Shown: positions 37,156 through 44,263, counted from the stretch's first letter. The stretch: DNA of 64,000 nt from an uncultured Eubacteriales bacterium (GCA_900315425.1 OMZA01000001.1:62001-126000), one strand, 5' to 3'. The notes: generated by a model not told the origin, from the letters alone. Program-made: numbers and translations.

Positions 37156-37953
37156 ATGTATACGCTAATTATAAATAAAGATAAAGAAGAGATAGTAAAA
37201 ATAAAAAATGTATTAGATAATATGTTTGAAAATCAAACATATATAATTGAAAACTCTGAATCACAAGCAAGAGAGATTATAGACGAAAAGCAGATTTCTC
37301 TTGCTTTTATTAAAATTACTTCTTTGAAAGATATAGAACTTGCAAAAAAAATCATTAAAAAAAATCCAGTAGTAAATATTATATTTATTTCAGATACAAA
37401 GGATTTTGCATATAATGCCTTTGAAATATACGCAAGTGGGTATATTGTAAAGCCAATAACAGAAGAAAAGATTATAAAGAATCTAGAGCATTTAAGATTT
37501 CAATTAAATTATATGAATAAAAAAAGAGTAGAAGTACAATGCTTTGGAAAATTTGACATATTTGTTGATGGAATAGCTGTAAAATTTGGTAGAGCAAAAG
37601 CAAAAGAACTTTTGGCATATTTAGTAGATAGAAATGGAACGATGTGTAATAACGAAGATTTACTTTCTATTTTATGGCAAGATAAGAAACCTACTAAATC
37701 ATTAAAACAACAATTAAGAAATTTAATATATGATTTGAATAAATCGTTAGATAAAGTAGATGCGAAAAATATAATTATTAGAGAAAACAATATTATAGGA
37801 ATAGATAAAGAAAAAATAAAGTGTGATTATTATGATTTCCAAAAAGGAGATCCAAAAGCACTTCAAAGTTTCAACGGAGAATATATGACACAATATTCGG
37901 ATTGGTCATATACAATGGAACTTAATTTACAAAAATATTTTTATGAAGAATAG
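37156..37953 (+). CDS. Atypical response regulator with SARP-type DNA-binding domain
   Basis: 265 residues. Residues 1-118 are a receiver-like fold (FISDTKDFAYNAFEIYASGY, VKPITEEK), but the phospho-acceptor position at the end of beta-3 is Lys53 (SLAFIKITSL) instead of Asp. Residues about 125-215 form an OmpR-like winged helix of SARP type (VQCFGKFDIFVDGIAVKFGR, KAKELLAYLVDRNG, LRNLIYDLNKSL), and the last 50 are a short BTAD-like helical end. No kinase gene is near. It is the only regulator in the island and is probably the activator of the 11-bp direct-repeat promoters. Weak ribosome site; ATG 37156 gives the full beta-1 strand. Confidence 0.85.
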   Translation: MYTLIINKDKEEIVKIKNVLDNMFENQTYIIENSESQAREIIDEKQISLAFIKITSLKDIELAKKIIKKNPVVNIIFISDTKDFAYNAFEIYASGYIVKPITEEKIIKNLEHLRFQLNYMNKKRVEVQCFGKFDIFVDGIAVKFGRAKAKELLAYLVDRNGTMCNNEDLLSILWQDKKPTKSLKQQLRNLIYDLNKSLDKVDAKNIIIRENNIIGIDKEKIKCDYYDFQKGDPKALQSFNGEYMTQYSDWSYTMELNLQKYFYEE

Positions 37954-37966
37954 GAGGCAAACCAAA

Positions 37967-38179
37967 GTGAAAGAATTAAATGATGACGAATTAGATAAAG
38001 TTTCAGGTGGTATAGGAAATTCAAATGATGAAAATAGCAACAAGGAAAAATGGGCAAAAGTTGGAATAAAAATAGTAGAAGTAAATGGACTAGCAGAATA
38101 CTATTTAATTAAAGATGGAACAAGAATAAGCCCTAAAAAAGCTATTGAAATATATACTGTAAATGGTGGAGAATTATAG
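37967..38179 (+). CDS. P6: cargo protein with a 15-residue Gly-Gly leader, 70 aa
   Basis: GTG 37967 is chosen because AGGAGG lies 9 nt before it; an ATG at 37943 overlaps the regulator gene and has no ribosome site. The leader reads MKELNDDELDKVSGG, with Ser in place of the Ala before GG. The 55-residue cargo (KEKWAKVGIKIVEVNGLAEY...) is mixed alpha/beta, without Cys. It begins 13 bp after the regulator stop and is probably co-transcribed with it. Second example of the minimal leader seen in P5. Confidence 0.7.
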   Translation: MKELNDDELDKVSGGIGNSNDENSNKEKWAKVGIKIVEVNGLAEYYLIKDGTRISPKKAIEIYTVNGGEL

Positions 38180-38193
38180 AAAAAAACAAAACT

Positions 38194-38321
38194 ATGAAAA
38201 TACATGATACTACTCTTTCAGTAGAAGATAGACAAATAGGTGGAATATTCTTTATGCGTTTGGAATAATTGCAATAGGTGCTTCTATAGTTGGAAAATTC
38301 TTTGATATGCGCTTGATATGA
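38194..38321 (+). pseudogene. Frameshifted Gly-Gly, glycine-rich hydrophobic peptide remnant
   Basis: ATG 38194 opens MKIHDTTLSVEDRQIGG then stops at 38266-38268. After a one-base shift near 38250 the frame continues YAFGIIAIGASIVGKFFD and ends at 38319-38321. Joined, it would be a GG leader followed by a hydrophobic, glycine-spaced peptide like a class II bacteriocin or the start of a membrane protein. Its end overlaps the direct repeats of the next promoter. Confidence 0.4.
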
Positions 38322-38336
38322 TTTATATGTTATAAT
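38302..38336 (+). promoter_or_regulatory. SARP-type direct-repeat promoter before P7
   Basis: TTGATAT (38302-38308), GCGC, TTGATAT (38313-38319), 11 bp, TATAAT (38331-38336) with TGT before it. Same geometry as the P1 and P3 sites; spacer differs by one base. Confidence 0.82.
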
Positions 38337-38362
38337 ATAAACATAAATAAAATAAAGGGTAG

Positions 38363-38385
38363 CCATTAAATCTATAAGTTAATGG
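38363..38385 (+). repeat. Leader stem-loop before P7
   Basis: CCATTAA pairs with TTAATGG around ATCTATAAG; loop bases differ from the other copies while the stem is unchanged. Confidence 0.62.
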
Positions 38386-38402
38386 AGAAAGAAGGTAAAA
38401 AT

Positions 38403-38732
38403 ATGAGTGAAGAGAAGAAAAATTTAACAGAAGAAGAAAGAAAAGAATTAAAGGAAAAAATAAAAAAGCAAGTTGATGAAATGTCTGATGAAGAATTAGA
38501 TGGTGTTGCAGGAGGCATGTCAATTGAGGCACTTCAAATGAGGATGGAATTGGCTAAAATAGCAAAAGCTGGAATATGCAATCGCTGTAATTGCGAAATA
38601 TCTGATTTAACTGGAAAACTGGAAAGCGATATAAGAATAGTAATGGATCATATTATTAGTAGGTGTACACGACATATTGCTCCTCCTACTCCTGGTGTAA
38701 TTGGACCAAGCAAACCAATAAATGTTCGCTAA
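38403..38732 (+). CDS. P7: double-glycine leader protein with CxxC-H-C cargo, 109 aa
   Basis: ATG 38403 (the ATG at 38382 lies in the hairpin). The leader ends DEELDGVAGG. The 71-residue cargo starts with a helix, then AGICNRCNCEISDL, and about 20 residues later VMDHIISRCTRH: C-x2-C ... H-x4-C, as in P2. The tail is proline-rich (PPTPGVIGPSKP). P2 and P7 lie at opposite ends of the island, suggesting duplication followed by divergence of the N-terminal half. Own SARP-type promoter. Last gene of the island. Confidence 0.8.
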   Translation: MSEEKKNLTEEERKELKEKIKKQVDEMSDEELDGVAGGMSIEALQMRMELAKIAKAGICNRCNCEISDLTGKLESDIRIVMDHIISRCTRHIAPPTPGVIGPSKPINVR

Positions 38733-38769
38733 AGGCTTATTAATAAAGGCATCATAAATTCCTCGTTAA

Positions 38770-38798
38770 TTGACAGAGATACCTTAATATGATATGAT
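38770..38798 (+). promoter_or_regulatory. Sigma-A promoter of the cold-shock gene
   Basis: TTGACA, 17 bp, TATGAT, about 60 bp before the start codon. The leader is long enough for a cold-responsive structure. Confidence 0.8.
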
Positions 38799-38858
38799 TT
38801 TACGTGGATTTAGCAATAAATCCGATAATATTTTATTTTTATTTTTGGAGGTATCTAC

Positions 38859-39059
38859 ATGAAGGGTACAGTTAAATGGTTTAACAACCAGAAGGGTTAC
38901 GGTTTTATTTCTGATGACGAGGGTAAGGATGTATTCGTACATTACTCAGGAATCAATAGTGATGGATTCAAGTCATTAGAGGAAGGCGCAAAAGTTGAAT
39001 TTGAAGTAGTAGACGGCGCTAAAGGACCTCAGGCAACAAACGTAGTTGTAGTTGCATAA
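38859..39059 (+). CDS. cspA: Cold-shock domain protein
   Basis: 66 residues, a complete CspA-type OB fold: [20 protein letters not shown] holds RNP1 (KGYGFI) and DVFVHYSGI holds RNP2 (VFVHY). It binds single-stranded RNA/DNA and acts as an RNA chaperone. GGAGG lies 7 nt before the ATG. First gene after the island with ordinary codon use (CAG for glutamine). Followed by a bidirectional terminator. Confidence 0.96.
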   Translation: MKGTVKWFNNQKGYGFISDDEGKDVFVHYSGINSDGFKSLEEGAKVEFEVVDGAKGPQATNVVVVA

Positions 39060-39157
39060 TATAACCCTGAGAAGCAATACGAAATATAAATGGTGTGCCT
39101 TTTCAATAACATAAATTATTTGAATTAGCTATATTGTTTAAAAGTCGTTGACAGCTA

Positions 39158-39193
39158 AAGCTCTAGGACATTGTCCTAGAGCTTGTTTGTTTT
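39158..39193. terminator. Bidirectional terminator between cspA and hslO
   Basis: AAGCTCTAGGACA pairs with TGTCCTAGAGCTT around one or two bases, with T-rich sequence following on the plus strand; it separates convergent genes. Confidence 0.85.
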
Positions 39194-39196
39194 ATA

Positions 39197-40072
39197 TTAC
39201 ATTTTTTCTCTAATATTTTTTAATTCATCAATGCTAAATTTGTAATGCTTGCAACAGAAGTGACAAGCTACATCGATTTCTTTTCCATCGTTTATAATGC
39301 TATCCATTTCTTCTTTGCCAACAGATATTAAAGCATTAACGATTTTATCCTTGGAACAATCACATTCAAAACCAACAGGGATTTTCTCTAGTATTTCTAA
39401 ATCCAGACCTTCTAGTACTTTTTCAAGAATGGTTTTAGGAGTCATTCCCTTTTCTAACATATCGGTAACGGAGTGTATTTTGGAGATGTTTTTTTCTAAT
39501 TTGGAAATGGTTTCTTCTGTGGCATCCGGCATAAGCTGAACTATGAAACCACCAGCCTGCTTAATTGAGGTATCGGTATCAACTAAAACACCCAGGGCAA
39601 CAGCAGAAGGAGTCTGCTCAGAAGAAGCAAAATAATAGGTTAAATCTTCAGCTACTTCACTAGTGGTAAGGTTGATGGTGCTGCTATAAGGTTCCTTTAA
39701 GCCTAAGTCTTTAATGACTGTCATGGTTCCGTATCCGATTGCTCCACCTACATCTAATTTTCCCAGGTAGTTAAGTTCCATATCCACATTTGGATTACCG
39801 GGATAACCTTTAACCATTCCCTTGGAATTAGCCGTAACAGTAAGTCCATTAACGGGACCGTCTCCCTTCATAATGATTGTAAGGACATCTCTATCGCCTT
39901 TCATCATAAGGCCCATCATAGAGGCACCAGATAAGAGACGACCTAAGGCTGCGCTTACTACAGGGGATGATTGGTGATATTTTCTTGAAGCTTCTGCCAT
40001 ATTTTTGCTGGAAATAGCAAAGGCTCTTATTTGATCTTTAGCAGCAGTTGCTCGTAATACGTGATCTTGCAT
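39197..40072 (-). CDS. hslO: Hsp33 redox-regulated chaperone
   Basis: 291 residues. The N-terminal chaperone domain includes RATAAKDQIRAFAI and the substrate-binding core; the C-terminal zinc switch has FECDCSK and CHFCCKHY, i.e. CxC and CxxC. Oxidation releases zinc and activates holding of unfolding proteins. It begins 2 bp after the methyltransferase stop on the minus strand and is probably co-transcribed with it. Length normal. Confidence 0.97.
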   Translation of the reverse strand: MQDHVLRATAAKDQIRAFAISSKNMAEASRKYHQSSPVVSAALGRLLSGASMMGLMMKGDRDVLTIIMKGDGPVNGLTVTANSKGMVKGYPGNPNVDMELNYLGKLDVGGAIGYGTMTVIKDLGLKEPYSSTINLTTSEVAEDLTYYFASSEQTPSAVALGVLVDTDTSIKQAGGFIVQLMPDATEETISKLEKNISKIHSVTDMLEKGMTPKTILEKVLEGLDLEILEKIPVGFECDCSKDKIVNALISVGKEEMDSIINDGKEIDVACHFCCKHYKFSIDELKNIREKM

Positions 40073-40074
40073 AA

Positions 40075-40818
40075 TTATTTACCTTTCTCTCTGGCGATGA
40101 TATATATTCTTTCGCTGTCGGATCTAACAGGATTCTTTGTAAATGCATCATAGGAAGCAACAAAATCCATACCAGCCTCATTAATGAGTTCCTTTATGGT
40201 TTCCAAAGAGTAAGCTCGCTGGATGTGATTTTCTACGAATTTATCGTATGAGTCAGAAGGGTTTTTGATAAACAAAGTAAGGTCGTATTCGTTTATCATT
40301 TCCTCAGGATAATAATAGTTTTCCCAAATGAAACTTCCTTCATCTCTATTTTCTGCAATAGTTTCATCGCCTATGTTTTTATATTTATATTCGGTATTCA
40401 TATCAAAAATGAAAATACCTTTAGGATCCAAGTAATTGTTAGCCAGTTTAAAAACTGTAAGTAAATCCTCTTTTGTTGTCATGTAATTCATGGAATCACA
40501 AATGCTTATGATTGCCTTAACTGTACCATACAATTCAAATTCACGCATATCCTGATTCAGATAAAGAGTATTGGATTTAGGTGACTTATTTTCCATGGCA
40601 ATGTTAAGCATTTCGTCGGAGTTGTCTATGCCAATCATATCATAACCGGCAGCAGATAAGATTTCTGTGAGTTTTCCTGTGCCACAGCCCAGATCCGCTA
40701 CAAGCCCATCTTTAATATTATATTCTCTTAAAAGATCTATGACATATTTGCTCCAATCCTCATAGGGAACATTGTCCATAAATATATCATAAACTTTTGC
40801 AAATTCGTTGTATGCCAT
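40075..40818 (-). CDS. SAM-dependent methyltransferase
   Basis: 247 residues. Class I Rossmann fold with motif I LVADLGCGTGKLTE (about 40-53), motif II IGIDNSDEML and a later ISICDSMNYM, FDMNTEYKY region typical of small-molecule or protein methyltransferases in Firmicutes. A perfect AAAGGAGGT lies before the ATG. First gene of a two-gene minus-strand unit with hslO. Substrate unknown. Confidence 0.88.
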   Translation of the reverse strand: MAYNEFAKVYDIFMDNVPYEDWSKYVIDLLREYNIKDGLVADLGCGTGKLTEILSAAGYDMIGIDNSDEMLNIAMENKSPKSNTLYLNQDMREFELYGTVKAIISICDSMNYMTTKEDLLTVFKLANNYLDPKGIFIFDMNTEYKYKNIGDETIAENRDEGSFIWENYYYPEEMINEYDLTLFIKNPSDSYDKFVENHIQRAYSLETIKELINEAGMDFVASYDAFTKNPVRSDSERIYIIAREKGK

Positions 40819-40893
40819 AAACGACCTCCTTTATAACATTCAATATACTTTAAAACATTTTTAGAATTTTGACAAGGATTATCAAATACCTTC

Positions 40894-40922
40894 TTGATTA
40901 ATAACTCTTTGATAAGTATAAT
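40894..40922 (+). promoter_or_regulatory. Sigma-A type promoter for the membrane protein gene
   Basis: TTGATT, 17 bp, TATAAT. It shows that an in-frame TTG at 40894 cannot be the start of the next gene. Confidence 0.65.
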
Positions 40923-40953
40923 TCTTCTTAGTAAATCCCTAGGGAGTATCAAA

Positions 40954-41976
40954 GTGAAAAATTCTATTTTTTTATATATAAAAAAAGTAAGTGTAATATT
41001 TATAATTATATCAGTGATAATACTAATTCCCACAGTAACATTATTAATAAATATACCGTTTGACGAAGCATTGAATCCTAAATCTATAGATTCTATTGAA
41101 ACCATCAATGATGAGTATAAAAAGGGTGAATTATATGTAAATACCAGGGTAGATGCCAAGTATACAGGTTATGATTATGTAAAAAGAGGAATAGTGTGTG
41201 GGTCATATTACTATTATTTAAAGGATAATAAATGTACCTTTATTCTGGTGCAAAGAGATCCTTTAAAAAAATTACCAGGTGAACTTAAATCTTATGAAAT
41301 AAGCGGAAAGATTTCAAAAATAGATAATTATGATATAAAGATGATGAAGGGTGTGGCAAAGGATCTGGACTGGGATTACAACAGTTTGCTTAAGATTTCT
41401 TCACCGGTTATTTTGAACCAAATGAATTATCAGCCGGAAGTATATTTGTACTTGTTAGTTGTGTTGGGACTCTTAGCGGCGATGTCAGGTTCTGTTTTTA
41501 TTATTCATACAATTTATTTCTTTTTGCCGGCTTTAAATCCTAATATGCTAACCCTTTATAGATTAGTGGGAAGAAATGGTACCAAAATAATTGAAACTGT
41601 AAATGACGAGCTGGAAAATGATGTTGTACTTCAATGTGGAAATATAACATTTACAAGAAACTTTATCGTGGCAAAACAATTTCCGGCAATTGAAGTGGTG
41701 CCAATAAGCAAAATAATCTGGATATATGAAAGAGAAGCACTAAGAAAAATAAGATTTCAAAAAAAACACAGGCATATGATTTACTCATTGCATATTTATT
41801 GTAAAAACGGAATTTATATATTCTCGCCTAAGAATCTTAGAAAAGATGTAGAGATGGCTGAGGATTATGTAAGTGAACATTTTCCTGGAATTATAGTGGG
41901 ATATTCTAAAGTTAATAAGAAGAATGCAAAGCGTAGAATAGAGAGGGAAGAAAGTGGAAGAAAGCAAAATAAATGA
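40954..41976 (+). CDS. Membrane protein of unknown function, 340 aa
   Basis: GTG 40954 follows AGGGAG at 7 nt. Two clear membrane helices: about 12-32 (VSVIFIIISVIILIPTVTLL) and about 164-188 (YLYLLVVLGLLAAMSGSVFI). The region between is probably outside; the last 150 residues are probably cytoplasmic and include NDVVLQCGNITFTRNFIVAK and a basic tail. No named domain recognised with certainty. Its end overlaps the PHP gene by 23 bp, so the two are co-expressed. Confidence 0.65.
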   Translation: MKNSIFLYIKKVSVIFIIISVIILIPTVTLLINIPFDEALNPKSIDSIETINDEYKKGELYVNTRVDAKYTGYDYVKRGIVCGSYYYYLKDNKCTFILVQRDPLKKLPGELKSYEISGKISKIDNYDIKMMKGVAKDLDWDYNSLLKISSPVILNQMNYQPEVYLYLLVVLGLLAAMSGSVFIIHTIYFFLPALNPNMLTLYRLVGRNGTKIIETVNDELENDVVLQCGNITFTRNFIVAKQFPAIEVVPISKIIWIYEREALRKIRFQKKHRHMIYSLHIYCKNGIYIFSPKNLRKDVEMAEDYVSEHFPGIIVGYSKVNKKNAKRRIEREESGRKQNK

Positions 41977-42712
41977 TTTGTTTTTAAGTAAGAAATATTT
42001 AATTGATTTTCATACTCATACTATTGCCAGTGGTCATGCCAAAGATACCATAGAAGATATGGTGGAAAGTGCGAAAAAAGCAGGCTTAGAATTGTATGGT
42101 ATAACAGACCACACAAAGACTATGCCAGGAACTGCAGGGGAAGAATATTTTCGTGGGTTGAAAAATCAAAGTAGAGATTTTTTTGGAATCAAAGTGTTCT
42201 TTGGAGCTGAACTTAATATTATAGACTATGATGGAAATGTTGATATGGATGACGAGTTGCTGTCAGAGATGGATATATGTATAGCCAGTATACATCCAGA
42301 CATAGGATACAAGGCAGGAGATGTAAAACAGAATACAAAAGCGTTGATATTAGCTATGGAGAATCCTTATGTTAAGATAATAGGTCATCCTGATGATGAA
42401 AGAGTCCCTGTGGATTATGAAGAATTAGTAAAGGCATCCATAAGAACGGGAACAATTCTAGAACTTAATAATAACTCCATGGCTCCGGGGAGTTTTAGGG
42501 GAAATACTGTGGTAAATGATGAGAAGATGTTAAAGGTATGTATGAAATATGATGTACCGATTATTGTGGGTAGCGATGCACATGATAAGGGCACAGTAGG
42601 AAGACATGACAGAGCAGTGAGTCTTATGAAAAAAGTGGAATTTCCAATTGATTTGGTTTTGAATTACGATTGTGATAAAGCAATAAAATCATTGGAATTA
42701 AAAGAAGAGTAA
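41954..42712 (+). CDS. PHP-domain phosphatase/hydrolase (YcdX-like)
   Basis: 252 residues from GTG 41954. The metal-binding PHP motifs are visible: DFHTHT near residue 19, GITDHT near 46, GAELNI near 82, ASIHPD near 111, GHPDDERV near 144 and GSDAHDKG near 212. This order fits the trinuclear-metal phosphatases of the YcdX branch. Cytoplasmic. Overlaps the membrane protein gene. Ends at a shared bidirectional terminator. Substrate not known. Confidence 0.88.
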   Translation: MEESKINDLFLSKKYLIDFHTHTIASGHAKDTIEDMVESAKKAGLELYGITDHTKTMPGTAGEEYFRGLKNQSRDFFGIKVFFGAELNIIDYDGNVDMDDELLSEMDICIASIHPDIGYKAGDVKQNTKALILAMENPYVKIIGHPDDERVPVDYEELVKASIRTGTILELNNNSMAPGSFRGNTVVNDEKMLKVCMKYDVPIIVGSDAHDKGTVGRHDRAVSLMKKVEFPIDLVLNYDCDKAIKSLELKEE

Positions 42713-42734
42713 TCTGATGATTACTCTTTTTTCT
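42705..42734. terminator. Bidirectional terminator spanning two stop codons
   Basis: AAGAGTAATC pairs with GATTACTCTT around TGAT, with T runs on both strands. The stem contains the last codons of both convergent genes. Confidence 0.88.
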
Positions 42735-43332
42735 TATCCTTTGAAGTTTTTTCTTCGTATTTGTTAATCTGATCCACAATGGATTCAATCATTTGCTTTT
42801 TTACGTAAATGTCATAGGTAAGTCCTGTTACCAATGCAAATAATTGTAAATAGTCAGTATCCTTTTTAGGATTATCTAAAAACATCTCCTTAGATTTGTT
42901 AATCTCTCTAATAATATCAGACTTGATGAAATCTGTCATTTCTTCCTCGGAATTGGAAAGAGTTTTGTATATTTCTTCCATAGAGACCTTATTATTACCA
43001 TCAAAATATCGTTCTGAAATTGGCTTAAGAAGAGTCTTTATATCGTTAATTGAAAGGAAATTCTTCATGTAATATATATATGTTAACATAATCACATGAT
43101 CCTTAGTATAACGTTTCTTCTTAGGGGCAGGCAAAAGGTCATTCTTTGCGTAGTTGTTAATCATTGTTTTAGTAAGGACCTTGTCGTCTTCAAAACGTTT
43201 GTTGTTGCCAAGATGACTGTCCATAAAGGTTGTAACCTGATCCATATAAAGGTCAATGGAAGGAATATCATCTGCATCTATAATTTGTATTTTTTCAATT
43301 ATGTTATCTAAAGTCTTCTCTGCATCAATCAT
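42721..43332 (-). CDS. DUF1836 protein
   Basis: 203 residues. The N-terminal half has a MerR-like helix-turn-helix layout (MINNYAKNDLLPAPKKKRYTKDH is the wing and recognition region, broken here as LLPAPKKKRYTKDHV), which is the hallmark of DUF1836 of Clostridia. ATG at 43332 has GAGGTG 7 nt upstream; the earlier GTG in frame lacks this spacing. The C-terminal half is helical. Probably a DNA-binding protein; targets unknown. Single minus-strand gene. Confidence 0.8.
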   Translation of the reverse strand: MIDAEKTLDNIIEKIQIIDADDIPSIDLYMDQVTTFMDSHLGNNKRFEDDKVLTKTMINNYAKNDLLPAPKKKRYTKDHVIMLTYIYYMKNFLSINDIKTLLKPISERYFDGNNKVSMEEIYKTLSNSEEEMTDFIKSDIIREINKSKEMFLDNPKKDTDYLQLFALVTGLTYDIYVKKQMIESIVDQINKYEEKTSKDKKKE

Positions 43333-43511
43333 ATTTTCACACCTCAAAAAAGCTAAGTCTTATTATATAGTATTAAAAACTATATTACAAGTTATTCAAA
43401 AAATATTTGTGAAATATATGTGGAAATGATGACAAAATTGAGTTTATAGATTATAATAATAGCCGTAGACAAATTGGCTATTTGCTATATATTTTTAGGA
43501 GGAAATTGAAT

Positions 43512-44195
43512 ATGGGAATTTTAACAAGATTTAAAGACATTATGTCTGCAAACATTAACTCACTTTTAGACAAGGCTGAGGATCCAGAGAAAATGATTGA
43601 TCAGTACTTAAGAAATATGGAAAGTGATCTTGGAAAGGTTAAGTCTGAGACAGCAGCAGTTATGGCTGAAGAGACAAGATGCAAGAGAGAATTAGACGAA
43701 TGTGATGCAGAGATTGCTAAGTATCAGGGATATGCTGAAAAGGCAGTTATGGCTGGTAACGATGCAGATGCAAAAACATTTCTTGCAAAGAAAGCTCAGC
43801 TTGAAAGTACAAGAACATCTCTACAGCAGACATATGACATCGCAGCAGCAAACGCTGCAAAGATGAAGCAGATGCATGATAAGTTATCAAAAGACATTGG
43901 GGAGCTTAATGCACGTAAAGATGCTATCAAAGCTAAACTTGCTGTTGCAAAGACACAGCAGAGTATTAACAAACTTGGAAGCAGTGTATCAGGTGTAGAG
44001 GGAAATATGTCAGCATTTGCAAGAATGGAAGCAAAGGCAGATAACATGCTTGATAAGGCTAATGCAATGGCAGAGCTCAATGAAATTCCAAGAGATGAAG
44101 CAGAGGATTTAGCAGCTAAATATGAAGATAATTCAGCAGCTTCACCAGCAGTAGATGATGAACTTGCAGCTCTTAAAGCAAAATTAGGCAAATAA
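43512..44195 (+). CDS. PspA/IM30 family membrane-stress protein
   Basis: 227 residues from ATG 43512 (AGGAGGAAATTGAAT before it; an earlier in-frame start at 43482 lies upstream of the ribosome site). Almost wholly helical coiled coil, with the N-terminal amphipathic start GILTRFKDIMSANINSLLDK and EDPEKMIDQYLRNM typical of PspA/Vipp1/YdjF. Such proteins form ESCRT-III-like rods on stressed membranes. A TATAAT lies about 55 bp upstream. It heads a set with a zinc-ribbon membrane protein and an SPFH protein, as ydjF-ydjG-ydjI in Bacillus. Confidence 0.92.
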   Translation: MGILTRFKDIMSANINSLLDKAEDPEKMIDQYLRNMESDLGKVKSETAAVMAEETRCKRELDECDAEIAKYQGYAEKAVMAGNDADAKTFLAKKAQLESTRTSLQQTYDIAAANAAKMKQMHDKLSKDIGELNARKDAIKAKLAVAKTQQSINKLGSSVSGVEGNMSAFARMEAKADNMLDKANAMAELNEIPRDEAEDLAAKYEDNSAASPAVDDELAALKAKLGK

Positions 44196-44231
44196 TTTAA
44201 TTATAGAAAATAATTACTTAATTATAATCCG

Positions 44232-44263
44232 AAAAATCGAGTAGGTACCCTACTCGATTTTTT
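44232..44263 (+). terminator. Terminator after the PspA-like gene
   Basis: AAAAATCGAGTAG pairs with CTACTCGATTTTT around a 5-nt loop. Partial read-through would connect to the next gene of the stress cluster. Confidence 0.88.

Noticed and set aside
29532..38732. Lanthipeptide or other modified-peptide cluster
   Set aside because: The exporter is of the type used by such clusters, but no synthetase, radical SAM, YcaO, dehydrogenase or protease beyond the C39 domain is encoded within the window.
29352..38760. Phage or integrative element
   Set aside because: No integrase, transposase, tRNA target, relaxase or flanking direct repeat was seen at the island's borders.
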